Shown in pieces: positions 1 through 7,399 of a stretch of 64,000 nt of DNA. Below the pieces are notes generated by a model, which saw only the letters and a list, made by a program, of their open reading frames with translations, searched no databases and had not been told where the DNA came from. Location of the stretch: NCBI GenBank assembly GCA_963807775.1, contig CAWECY010000001.1:120049-184048 (forward strand), in the 5' to 3' direction. Source of the DNA: Bog-473 sp963807775 (GTDB lineage: Bacteria; Actinomycetota; Acidimicrobiia; Acidimicrobiales; RAAP-2). Every line of letters starts with the position of its first letter. Position 1 is the first letter of the stretch. Made by a program: the position numbers and the translations under genes.

Positions 1-574
1 GTTGGTCGCCGATGAGCGGCGGGGGGAGGATCCCGATCTGGAACTCCCACTGCCCCATCATGACCTCGGCGTTGGTGCCCTCAATGCCGAGGCCGGCCTT
101 CAGGCAGGCGGCGGTGTGGCGCTCGACGATCTGGCGGCCGGGCATCTTGTCGCCGCCCACGCCGCAGTAGTAGGGGCCCTGCGGGGCGGGGAAGCCGGCC
201 TCGGGCCAGCCCATCGGCCGGCCGTACTGGAAGAAGGTGTACTCCTGCTCGATCCCGAACCAGGGCTCGAAGGCGGCGTACTTCTCGGCCAGCTCGACGC
301 AGGCCCGCCGGGTGTTGGTGGGGTGCGGCGTCATGTCGGTCAACAGGACCTCGCACATGACGAGCTTGTCGTTCTCGCCGCGCAACGGGTCGGGGCAGAC
401 GAACACAGGTTGGAGCACACAGTCCGAGTCACTCCCCTCGGCCTGGTTGGTGCTCGAGCCGTCGAAGCCCCAGATCGGAGGTTCCTTGCCGTCCTCCACG
501 ATCTTCGTCTTGCTCCGAAGCAGCGGACTGGGCTCGGTCCCGTCGATCCAGATGTACTCGGCCTGGTAGCTCAT
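1..574 (-). CDS. glnII: Glutamine synthetase type II (GSII), 3' end cut by window edge
   Basis: This gene reads leftward from an ATG at 574 and runs off the window after about 191 codons without a stop. The translation begins MSYQAEYIWIDGTEPSPLL and contains WGFDGSSTNQAEGSDSD, WFGIEQEYTFFQYG and GPYYCGVGGD, which are the beta-Grasp and catalytic-domain hallmarks of eukaryotic-type glutamine synthetase (GSII, usually about 340 residues) rather than the longer GlnA. The enzyme makes glutamine from glutamate, ammonia and ATP in the cytoplasm. An AGGAG ribosome binding site lies just upstream of the ATG. About 60% of the protein is visible and it is intact. Family assignment is from recognised motifs and start choice is firm. 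Confidence 0.9.
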   Translation of the reverse strand, partial: MSYQAEYIWIDGTEPSPLLRSKTKIVEDGKEPPIWGFDGSSTNQAEGSDSDCVLQPVFVCPDPLRGENDKLVMCEVLLTDMTPHPTNTRRACVELAEKYAAFEPWFGIEQEYTFFQYGRPMGWPEAGFPAPQGPYYCGVGGDKMPGRQIVERHTAACLKAGLGIEGTNAEVMMGQWEFQIGILPPPLIGDQ

Positions 575-805
575 GAACTCTCCTGTGTTCCCCTTGGGTG
601 TGGACGCAGCTGCGCCGGGACAGGGCCCGGCACACCTGGGTCAAGTGTCGCCGGACCCTATTTCACCGGAGTATCGGTTATGTGAACCGACGATGAACAC
701 CGCCCGCCGGGCGGGGACGCCGAGAGCCTCAGTTGCAGCGTGACCTTGAACAGCCCGCTCAAGCGGACCGCTCAGAAGCGGATCGCTGAACGGGAGCTCC
801 CGTGG

Positions 806-2170
806 TCACCCCGAATGGGCAGTGACCGTGCTCCGATCGGGGAGCTCGGAATCCGCCGTGGGTGGCTCCGGTTCCTCGTGGCCCGTCAAGGCGATGTTCA
901 GGTCCGCCCGCTCGAGCCTCATGGCCCCGCACCCCATCGGCAAGGCAGGCTTGGAGTCGTACCGGCGCCCACCCACCAGTTCCACCCACTGCCGCGGTGA
1001 CGGACCGATGGAGAGGAGCATGAGGACCGCGGTGGCCATGAGGGCGGGCCACCACAGCGCGATGTGGTGCACCGCGTCGTGGTTCGCCAACACCATGCTG
1101 GCGACGAGGGCGGCGGCGCAGAGCACGAGCCGGCCGACCCCCCGGCGTGCGGCCAGGAGCAGGCAGAGCGCGGGGACGGGCCAGAGGTAGTACCAGTTCA
1201 TCTCGGTCTCGAGGAGGACCCGCAGGAAGAAGGCCAGGGCCGTGAAGGTGAGCACGGTAGGCAGGTCGTGACGGCGCCGGCAGACCGCGATGGCGAGGCC
1301 CGCAGAGAGAAGGATGGCGACCAGCCTCATCGGCCCGCCGCCGTCCACGCCCGCGCCGATCACCGGAGCAAGGTGGGTCAAGGGCGTGTACGAGATGTAA
1401 TGGGGCAAGAAGGGCTGGTGCACGAGCACGAACCTGGTGCGGCCGGGCTCACCGATGAGCGGCGGGACGAGGACGAGGATGCTGGGTAGCACCAGGCGCC
1501 ACGAGAGCCGCGCCGCCCTGCGCCAGCCGAGGCGGGCCAGCAACGGGGCGACACCCAGGAGAGCGAGCGGCTGGAATGCGATACCGATGCCGAGTAGGAG
1601 CGCGGCGCGTGGTCCCGCCGCGCCCCCGTGACGCTCGAGCTGCAACGCGGCCCAGACCACCATCGCCACCGCGACGCAGTCCTCCGGGTGCCCCCACAAC
1701 CCCGCAACGTTTGCCACGCCGAGCGCGCCCACCAGGGCCAGGCCGAGCCGGGTGCCGCTCGAGAGACGCCAGTAGCGTGCAACCGCATCGACAGCGAAGA
1801 GAACGGGTGAGGCGAGCAGGAGGGCGGCGGGGCCGAGGACCAGCCAGAGGCTGAACGGCTGGCTGCCGGGGAAGTGCGGTGCGAGGCCGAGTGCCTGGGC
1901 CGCCAGCTCCACCGGCGCCAACACGAACTCCAGCGCGGGAGGAGAGGTGAGGGCGCCCTTGGGCACATAGATGTGAGCGAACTGACCGTGAGCCAGGGCT
2001 GACGAGCTGGCGGCAAGGCTCCAGAGGTCGCCCGGCGCGACAAGCTCGAAGTGACCACCATGCAGGCCGGAATGCCCCAACAGGCTGTACGCCATGACCG
2101 GGGCGAACATCGCGATGGTCGCCACCAATGGCGCGTTGCGCTGCTCGGCCCACAGCGAGACCCGTCTCAT
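806..2170 (-). CDS. Polytopic membrane protein, possibly GT-C-like
   Basis: The gene encodes 454 residues from the ATG at 2170, chosen because AGGAGGGG sits immediately upstream; an upstream in-frame ATG would add 19 residues but has no comparable site. The protein has about ten hydrophobic segments spread over residues 15-400 and a charged C-terminal tail. The alternation of long loops and helices with WGHPEDC and TEMNWYYLWP patches is reminiscent of GT-C glycosyltransferase-like proteins (DUF2029-type), but no diagnostic motif is certain. It lies downstream of the Flp pilin genes, separated from them by a strong palindrome at 2258-2291, so it is probably a separate transcription unit. Function is unknown. 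Confidence 0.6.
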   Translation of the reverse strand: MRRVSLWAEQRNAPLVATIAMFAPVMAYSLLGHSGLHGGHFELVAPGDLWSLAASSSALAHGQFAHIYVPKGALTSPPALEFVLAPVELAAQALGLAPHFPGSQPFSLWLVLGPAALLLASPVLFAVDAVARYWRLSSGTRLGLALVGALGVANVAGLWGHPEDCVAVAMVVWAALQLERHGGAAGPRAALLLGIGIAFQPLALLGVAPLLARLGWRRAARLSWRLVLPSILVLVPPLIGEPGRTRFVLVHQPFLPHYISYTPLTHLAPVIGAGVDGGGPMRLVAILLSAGLAIAVCRRRHDLPTVLTFTALAFFLRVLLETEMNWYYLWPVPALCLLLAARRGVGRLVLCAAALVASMVLANHDAVHHIALWWPALMATAVLMLLSIGPSPRQWVELVGGRRYDSKPALPMGCGAMRLERADLNIALTGHEEPEPPTADSELPDRSTVTAHSG

Positions 2171-2257
2171 TCCCCCCTCCTCGACCGTCTTCTTACCGTC
2201 ATGGCGGTCCAATGCGTTCTTGTCCATGACCCGGGTGCGCAGGTCCCGAGCGCGAAA

Positions 2258-2291
2258 GAGGGCTGGATCAGCGATCGCTGATCCAGCCCTC
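2258..2291. terminator. Perfect 34-bp palindrome, likely terminator
   Basis: The two 17-base arms are exactly complementary, centred on GCGATCGC. The palindrome lies between the pilin 1 stop (2371) and the start of the membrane protein gene (2170), both on the minus strand. It is GC-rich but has no clear T-run on the minus strand, so it may be a factor-assisted terminator or an mRNA stabiliser at the end of the pilin transcript. Confidence 0.55.
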
Positions 2292-2370
2292 CCCGTTGCC
2301 CCCCGGCAACCTGGCCACCTCCGCAGAGGCGGCGCGTTCTCCGCGGCTGCTGCTAGCAGGTGCGTGGCGT

Positions 2371-2582
2371 TCAGGCCACCGACACAGGTGTTGGCGTGCT
2401 GAACAGGCCGGAGATGCCTCCACCCAGCGCAGCGACCGCCACGACGGCGACGACGGCGATCAGGCCCACGAGCAGCGCGTACTCCACCATGGAGGCGCCA
2501 CGCTCGGTGCGGGCCCGCTCAAACAACGAGCCGTGCAGCACCCCGAACCGCAACGAACGCGTTGACGAAAATCTCGAGCCAT
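2371..2582 (-). CDS. flp: Flp-type pilin, copy 1, with frame-disrupted ends
   Basis: The core ERGASMVEYALLVGLIAVVA is nearly identical to pilin copy 2 and carries the Flp class signature: cleavage after Gly, then mature residues A-S-M-V-E5-Y6 followed by one hydrophobic helix. Flp pilins are cleaved by the prepilin peptidase and assembled into the Tad pilus. The ribosome binding site and ATG (2582) match copy 2 in position, but that ATG is out of frame with the core: two extra bases lie between the ATG and the processing site. The C-terminus is also shifted, so it ends early at TGA 2371-2373. A GTG or TTG inside 2520-2565 could start the core in frame. The gene is either an eroding duplicate or mis-sequenced. 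Confidence 0.7.
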
Positions 2583-2670
2583 CTTTGTTTCTCCCCTCTT
2601 TACCCCCACGAGCTGATCGACGGAACGTCGCTCCCCGTCTACAAGTATCGGTTACTTGCGCGGCATTGAA

Positions 2671-2691
2671 TCCATAGGGCTTTTTGACCAT
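2671..2691 (-). promoter_or_regulatory. Tad-locus motif, copy at pilin 1
   Basis: On the minus strand this reads ATGGTC, 7 bases, CCTATGGA. The same bipartite motif occurs upstream of pilin 2, cpaB and tadE. It ends 89 bases upstream of the pilin 1 ATG at 2582. It is a candidate promoter or activator site. Assignment rests only on repetition, orientation and spacing. Confidence 0.6.
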
Positions 2692-2769
2692 AGACTCTGA
2701 GAGTTTGCTGGGTAAATACGCCCAATCACTACGGTCATAACGATCCGAGAAAGGCCCCACAACCGACAG

Positions 2770-2801
2770 TGGGCTGGGCCGGCCGAAGCCGACCCAGCCC
2801 A
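2770..2801. terminator. Hairpin with UUCG loop between pilin genes
   Basis: Nine-base arms TGGGCTGGG and CCCAGCCCA enclose a mismatch and a second 4-bp stem. On the minus strand the inner loop is C(TTCG)G, the stable UUCG tetraloop. It lies 78 bases downstream of the pilin 2 stop, so it probably ends or attenuates the pilin 2 transcript before pilin 1. Confidence 0.6.
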
Positions 2802-2879
2802 ACCGTCATCCCATTGGGGAAGGGGGAATATTCCCTTAGGGAATCATTGCGTAGCTCGATGCGGCTCACGCCGCTCCGG

Positions 2880-3107
2880 CTAGCAGGTGGTGCCGTTCAG
2901 GCCACCCACACAGGTGTTGGCGCTGCTGAACAGGCCCTTGATGCCCCCTCCGAGCGCAGCCATCGCGACGACGGCGACGACCGCGATCAGACCAACGAGC
3001 AATGCGTACTCCACCATGGAGGCGCCACGCTCGGTCCGCGCACGCTCAAGCAGGTTGCCGTGGAAGCCACGAACCGCCAAGAACGCATTCAGAAACAGCT
3101 CAGTCAT
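2880..3107 (-). CDS. flp: Flp-type pilin, copy 2
   Basis: The gene encodes 75 residues from ATG 3107 behind an AGGGGAA ribosome binding site. A short leader of about 27 residues ends ERG; mature pilin would begin ASMVEYALL with the conserved Glu5 and Tyr6, then one transmembrane helix and a Gly-rich stretch, ending in a tail with two cysteines. This is the major structural subunit of a Tad/Flp (type IVc) pilus, processed by the prepilin peptidase at 11927-12619 and assembled by TadA/B/C. Length and architecture fit the family. It is intact, unlike copy 1, and has its own upstream motif at 3201-3222. Confidence 0.88.
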   Translation of the reverse strand: MTELFLNAFLAVRGFHGNLLERARTERGASMVEYALLVGLIAVVAVVAMAALGGGIKGLFSSANTCVGGLNGTTC

Positions 3108-3200
3108 TTCTTATTCCCCTCTTCAGCCCCAACGGTCCCGAGCGGTTGCCCGAACCCATTTGGAGGTCCCACGACATTGTCGGCATCGGCCCGCCGCAGT

Positions 3201-3222
3201 TCCATAGGCTTTAAAGGACCAT
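3201..3222 (-). promoter_or_regulatory. Tad-locus motif, copy at pilin 2
   Basis: On the minus strand this reads ATGGTC, 8 bases, CCTATGGA, and ends 94 bases upstream of the pilin 2 ATG. It matches the motif at 2671-2691, 9565-9585 and 9619-9639. It lies between the regulator gene stop and pilin 2, which suggests that pilin 2 has its own promoter. Confidence 0.6.
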
Positions 3223-3243
3223 ATTGCAGCCGACGCGGAGCGC

Positions 3244-3759
3244 CTATTCGATGGTGACGAGCCCCATCACGACGGCGCGGACGAGCGCGTGCGTGCGGTT
3301 GGTGACGTCGAGCTTCTGGAAGATCGCCGCCAAGTGGTTCTTGGTGGTCTTCGGGCTGATGTAGAGCCGCTGCGAGATCTCGCTGTTCGTGGAACCCTCG
3401 GCCAGGAGTTGCAGCACCTCGAGCTCGCGCTGGGTCAGCGACCAAGGCCCCCACTGCCGGTCGTCGTCATCGCGGCGCTGCGTCGCACGTCGGAGTCGCT
3501 GTAGTCCCTCCGGCTCGACGTCGAGATCGGCGTCCTCGTGAGCGTCAGCGTCGCGCCGGTCCGCCGGGCACATTCGCCGCGGTGCACCGTCGTGCAAACC
3601 GACGGCCCCGACACGGAAACCTGCGAGTAGAACGTCCACTCGTCCCGCCGCCGACCGGCTGGGCCGTGGTCGGCGCGCTCGGCCACAGGATCGCCGAGGC
3701 TGTGTTCGCCATTGCTCCCCCCTCATCTCCGCCCCGGAGCAGATCCCGTGCGCCTCCAC
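3244..3759 (-). CDS. LuxR-family DNA-binding regulator, N-terminus uncertain
   Basis: The C-terminal 65 residues are a clear LuxR/GerE helix-turn-helix: LTQRELEVLQLLAEG, then NSEISQRLYISPKTTKNHL and a recognition-helix region ending near THALVRAVVMG. These domains bind DNA as dimers. The N-terminal 100 residues match no domain I recognise and are rich in Arg and Asp. The best ribosome binding site (GGGGGAG) precedes an ATG at 3712 that is in a different frame from the HTH, so a frame shift in 3500-3700 is likely and the true N-terminus is unknown. Its place between pilin 2 and tadC makes it a candidate regulator of the Tad locus and possible binder of the four shared motifs; that is inference. 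Confidence 0.65.
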   Translation of the reverse strand: MEAHGICSGAEMRGEQWRTQPRRSCGRARRPRPSRSAAGRVDVLLAGFRVGAVGLHDGAPRRMCPADRRDADAHEDADLDVEPEGLQRLRRATQRRDDDDRQWGPWSLTQRELEVLQLLAEGSTNSEISQRLYISPKTTKNHLAAIFQKLDVTNRTHALVRAVVMGLVTIE

Positions 3760-3901
3760 CCGCCGCTTCGGGGGGAAACTCCCTGGTCATTGTACGCTCC
3801 CAGGATCAAACGCAGGTGCAACCAGATTGCGGCCAGGGTGCGGTGGGCCGAAATTCCCATGCCCGCCGGGCGGGTTGCGCCGTCGTGTGCGACCGCCTTG
3901 A

Positions 3902-4849
3902 TCAGGCCCGGTGCAAGGCGTGCTTGATCGGCCCGACGATCGGACCGAGCACGATGATCATGATGGCCGGCAGGAAACACAGCGCGAACGGGAAGAGGAT
4001 CTTGACGGAACCTTGGCCGCCTTCTCCCGGGCCCGCTGGCGCCGCTTGTCGCGCATCTCGTCGGCTTGCGCCTCGCAGCACCCGGCCGATGGGCAGCCCC
4101 AACGCGTCGGCTTGCGACAACACGACGGAAAATGTCACGAGGTCGTCGATGTCCGTGCGCAGCTTCATGTTCTCGAGCGCGTCGTGTCGTGAGAGCCCGA
4201 GCTCCATCTCGCGCAACGTGAGGCGCAGTTCGTCGCTGACGGGCGACTCGAAACGGGCGCACGATATCTGCATCGCCTGCTCGAGGCCGAGGCCGGCCAC
4301 AACGGAGATCGTCATCAGGTCGAGCACGTCGGGCAGGTCGTTGGTGACCTGTCCCCGGCGAGCCTTGATGCGTGCGCGTAGCCACCAGCTGGGCGCAAGA
4401 CCGCCGATCATGGGCAGGATGAACACGAGAGCGATGCCCGTCTTGATCGCCACCACGCCGCTGACGAGCCGGACCAGACCGCGCCGATGCCGAGCAGGAC
4501 CGCGCCCACTTGCACCGCGACGAACTCCTCGGCCCGGATGGAACCCGTCAGTCCCGCCTTGAGCAGGTCGGCGTGCACGTTGTCGATCTCGCTGCGACGG
4601 GTACAGCCTCGACAGGCTGTGGCGCAGGCCCCGTGTGGCCGGGCCGAATATCCGGCTGAACAGCGGCGTCTGGACCCGGTCGGGCACCTGGACGGGCTCG
4701 GCGTACAGTCTCGGCCTCCGAACCGAGTGAGCGGATGAAGTCCAGCCGGTGCGACGACTTGTGTGCTTCCACGCCGCCGTTCCGACGGCGATGACCCCGA
4801 TGGCCATGAAGGTGGTGCCGACCATCGGGACGATGTATGCCGCGTTCAT
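3902..4849 (-). CDS. tadC: TadC-like pilus assembly membrane protein, several frame shifts
   Basis: The product is a T2SSF-domain inner-membrane protein that works with TadB as platform for Tad pilus assembly. Recognisable pieces are an N-terminal helix after MNAAYIVPMVG, a cytoplasmic T2SSF segment (DLPDVLDLMTISVVAGLGLE, then ENMKLRTDIDDLVTFSVVL) and a last helix (FALCFLPAIMIIVLGP). One frame stays open throughout, but homology moves between frames: SSHRLDFIRSLGSEAE is in another frame near 4700-4760, AGLTGSIRAEEFVAVQVG near 4450-4570, and QADEMRDKRRQRAREKAAK near 4020-4090. Each switch is a single-base gain or loss. At least five occur. Since the neighbouring tad genes are intact, sequencing error is as likely as decay. 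Confidence 0.75.
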   Translation of the reverse strand: MNAAYIVPMVGTTFMAIGVIAVGTAAWKHTSRRTGWTSSAHSVRRPRLYAEPVQVPDRVQTPLFSRIFGPATRGLRHSLSRLYPSQRDRQRARRPAQGGTDGFHPGRGVRRGASGRGPARHRRGLVRLVSGVVAIKTGIALVFILPMIGGLAPSWWLRARIKARRGQVTNDLPDVLDLMTISVVAGLGLEQAMQISCARFESPVSDELRLTLREMELGLSRHDALENMKLRTDIDDLVTFSVVLSQADALGLPIGRVLRGASRRDARQAAPAGPGEGGQGSVKILFPFALCFLPAIMIIVLGPIVGPIKHALHRA

Positions 4850-4871
4850 GAGAACGATTCCCCCTTCTGCC

Positions 4872-5870
4872 TCAGACCTTGATGTTGACCATCTTGCGGA
4901 TGATGACGAACCCGAGCGCCATCAACCCCGCCGTGCCGATCAGGACGACGAGCCCGGCCCCGTGCAGCATCGGCTGCAGATAGCTCGGGTCCTGCATCTC
5001 GAGCGCGCAGACCAGGAAGAGCGGGATGGCGAAGAGCACGTAACCCGACATGCGGCCTTCGGCCGAGAGGGTCTGCACCTCGCGGCGCACCTCCTGGCGG
5101 GTCCGCATGAACTCGGCCAGCGTGTGCAGGATCTGCGCCAGGCGACCACCGGTCGACTGCTGGATGCGCACCGCCTCGACGGCCCACTTCAGGTCCTCCA
5201 CACCCGAGCGGTCCGCCATATTCTCGAGCGCCTCCACCAGGTCGTTGCCGACCGCGACCTCGGCCATCACCCGGTCGAGCTCGGCTGACAGCGGCGGCCG
5301 GGCGTCACGGCGGTACATGTCGATGGCCCGCTGGAAGGTCTGGCCGCCCTCGACCGAGGCCGCCATCAGGGACAGGGCATCGGGCAGCTGTTCCTGCATC
5401 TGCTTGATCCGCTTGTTGGCCCGCCGCGCCGGCAGCTTCCAGGCGATCAGGGCCACCAGTCCGATGGCCCCGAGGGCGCCGAAGATCGAACCCGAGATGA
5501 TGCCGGCGACGACGGCCAGCATGAACGCGGCGGCCGCACTGATGACCAGGTACTCGCCCGACCGCAGCGGGATGTCCGCCCGGTCGAGGCGCTGCTCGAG
5601 GGCACCGTGCGTGTCGATGCGCCCGAAGATGCCGGAGATGCGGACGGTCAGCGCCGACAGCTCGCCCCGCTCGGGGGACTCGCTCACCACCTCGACCGGC
5701 ACCGGGGCCGTGCCCATGGTGTCGTCGAGGATCTGGGCCAGGGTCCGCTGCTTGGTCCGGACCCGCATGATGGCCGCCACGACCGCCAGGGCCAGCCCGC
5801 CACCTATGAGCACGGCGGCAACGAAGGCCCCGGCCTGGGTGCCGAGTGTTGCGAACATCACGCCCCTCAC
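4872..5870 (-). CDS. tadB: TadB pilus assembly membrane protein
   Basis: The gene encodes 332 residues from GTG 5870, whose GTGA overlaps the tadA stop, indicating translational coupling. It has an N-terminal helix (residues 12-34), a central pair of helices near 108-145, a T2SSF cytoplasmic domain with EQLPDALSLMAASVEGGQTF at about 160 and a helix pair at the C-terminus. TadB and TadC form the inner-membrane platform driven by the TadA ATPase. Length and topology are normal for the family. It lies inside the minus-strand run cpaB-tadZ-tadA-tadB-tadC. Confidence 0.9.
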   Translation of the reverse strand: MRGVMFATLGTQAGAFVAAVLIGGGLALAVVAAIMRVRTKQRTLAQILDDTMGTAPVPVEVVSESPERGELSALTVRISGIFGRIDTHGALEQRLDRADIPLRSGEYLVISAAAAFMLAVVAGIISGSIFGALGAIGLVALIAWKLPARRANKRIKQMQEQLPDALSLMAASVEGGQTFQRAIDMYRRDARPPLSAELDRVMAEVAVGNDLVEALENMADRSGVEDLKWAVEAVRIQQSTGGRLAQILHTLAEFMRTRQEVRREVQTLSAEGRMSGYVLFAIPLFLVCALEMQDPSYLQPMLHGAGLVVLIGTAGLMALGFVIIRKMVNIKV

Positions 5871-7300
5871 TTCCCGTCGCGACGCCGCGCGAGCAGTTCG
5901 TACATCTCCTCGGACGGAGGTTCCATCTCCACCCGGCCCGGGCGGGCGGGCCGGTGGTGCCGGCCGCTCTGGCGGGGCGATCCGAGGAGCGACGGGTCGA
6001 CGTTCAGGTCGGTCCGGAAGAGGTTGGGGGCCACCTCGACGCCGTTGAGCGCCAGCTCGTCGAGGATCTTCGGCCGCAGGCCGGAGGGCACCAACCGGCC
6101 GATCCCTTCGCCCATGTCGACCCGGTGGAAGATGTCCTGGAGCAGGACGGTCTCGCCCTCCATGCCCTGGATCTCGGTGATGGACGACACGACACGGCCA
6201 CCGCCGGGCATGCGTTGCAGCTGGACCAGGAGGCCCACGGCCAGGACGATCTGCTCACGGATGGCCCGCTGCGGCAACTCGACGCCACCCATCATGACCA
6301 TGGTCTCCAGACGGCCGAGCAGCTCACGCGGGCTGTTGGCGTGCACCGTGGTCATGGAGCCGGCGTGACCGGTGTTCATGGCCTGGAGCATGTCGAGGGT
6401 CTCGGAGCCACGACACTCACCGACGATGATCCGGTCGGGCCGCATACGCAGTGAGTTGCGGACCAGGTCCCGGATGCGGATCTCGCCGCTGCCCTCGGCG
6501 TTGGCGGGCCGGGTCTCGAGCGTGACGGTGTGCTTCCCCTGAAGCTGGAGCTCGGCCGACTCCTCGATCGTGATGAGACGCTCGTCGTCGGGGATGAAGT
6601 TCGACAGGACGTTGAGCATGGTCGTCTTACCGGTGCCGGTACCGCCGACCACCACCATGGAGATCTTGCCCCGGACGCAGGCCTCGAGGAAGACGGCGGC
6701 GTCCATGGTGACCGACCCCAACCCGATCAGGTCCTGCATGACCATCGCCCGCTCAGGGAACTTCCGGATCGTGAGTACGGCGCCCCGCAGGGCCAGCGGT
6801 GGGACGATGGCGTTGATACGAGAGCCGTCGGCCAGGCGGGCATCCACCATGGGCGACGACTCGTCGACCCGGCGGCCGACGGCCGCCACCATGCGGTCGA
6901 TGATGCGCCGGTACTGAGCCTGCGAACTGAAGACGACGTCGCTCTTCTCGATCTTGCCCTTGCGCTCGATCCAGACCTCGTCGTACGCGTTGCACATGAT
7001 TTCGGTGATGGACCCGTCGGCCAGCAGGACCTCGAGCGGGCCGTAGCCGAGGGAGTCCTCGAGCATCTCGTCCACGAAGCGTTGGCGCTCGATGGGTGAG
7101 ATGCCGATGTCCTCGCGCTCGAGGATCTCGTTCACCGAGTTGCGGACCTTGGAACGGAGCTCGTCGGGTGACAGGTCAGCGGCCTTCGGCGCGATCTCGG
7201 CCAGGACCTTGGCCTGGACCTTCGCCTTGGACTGCGACCACTGATCGCTCGAGGTGGTGCGGTCTGTGCTGCGGCGGCGAGGCGTCTCACCATTCGGCAT
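5867..7300 (-). CDS. tadA: TadA/CpaF secretion ATPase
   Basis: The gene encodes 477 residues of a type II/IV secretion ATPase that powers Flp pilus assembly. Seen are Walker A GGTGTGKTT at about residues 219-227, an Asp box near 232-247, and the Walker B/His-box region DRIIVGECRGSE at about 289-300, followed by MNTGHAGSMTTVHAN. The N-terminal domain of about 200 residues is typical of CpaF. The ATG at 7300 is the first in frame, but an upstream 21-codon open frame at 7329-7394 reads like the usual TadA N-terminus and may belong to it after a one-base shift. TadA acts as a hexamer on the cytoplasmic face of the TadB/TadC platform. Confidence 0.93.
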   Translation of the reverse strand: MPNGETPRRRSTDRTTSSDQWSQSKAKVQAKVLAEIAPKAADLSPDELRSKVRNSVNEILEREDIGISPIERQRFVDEMLEDSLGYGPLEVLLADGSITEIMCNAYDEVWIERKGKIEKSDVVFSSQAQYRRIIDRMVAAVGRRVDESSPMVDARLADGSRINAIVPPLALRGAVLTIRKFPERAMVMQDLIGLGSVTMDAAVFLEACVRGKISMVVVGGTGTGKTTMLNVLSNFIPDDERLITIEESAELQLQGKHTVTLETRPANAEGSGEIRIRDLVRNSLRMRPDRIIVGECRGSETLDMLQAMNTGHAGSMTTVHANSPRELLGRLETMVMMGGVELPQRAIREQIVLAVGLLVQLQRMPGGGRVVSSITEIQGMEGETVLLQDIFHRVDMGEGIGRLVPSGLRPKILDELALNGVEVAPNLFRTDLNVDPSLLGSPRQSGRHHRPARPGRVEMEPPSEEMYELLARRRDGK

Positions 7301-7328
7301 CCGGTCGGAGATGCGCCGCTTCGGGACC

Positions 7329-7394
7329 TCAGGCCACCGGCTCTTCGGCCGGTGGGTTGCCGTCGGCCGCTGCGAGCTTCTCAGACAGGTTCAT
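7329..7394 (-). CDS. 21-codon ORF between tadZ and tadA, perhaps the true tadA N-terminus
   Basis: ATG 7394 opens a 21-residue frame (MNLSEKLAAADGNPPAEEPVA) directly after the tadZ stop. In the +1 frame the codons just after it read EVPKRRISDR into the tadA ATG with no intervening stop. Actinobacterial TadA proteins often begin with a short amphipathic stretch like this one. I infer that a one-base shift near 7330 splits the tadA N-terminus; a separate micropeptide is the alternative. Confidence 0.4.
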   Translation of the reverse strand: MNLSEKLAAADGNPPAEEPVA

Positions 7395-7399
7395 GACTA

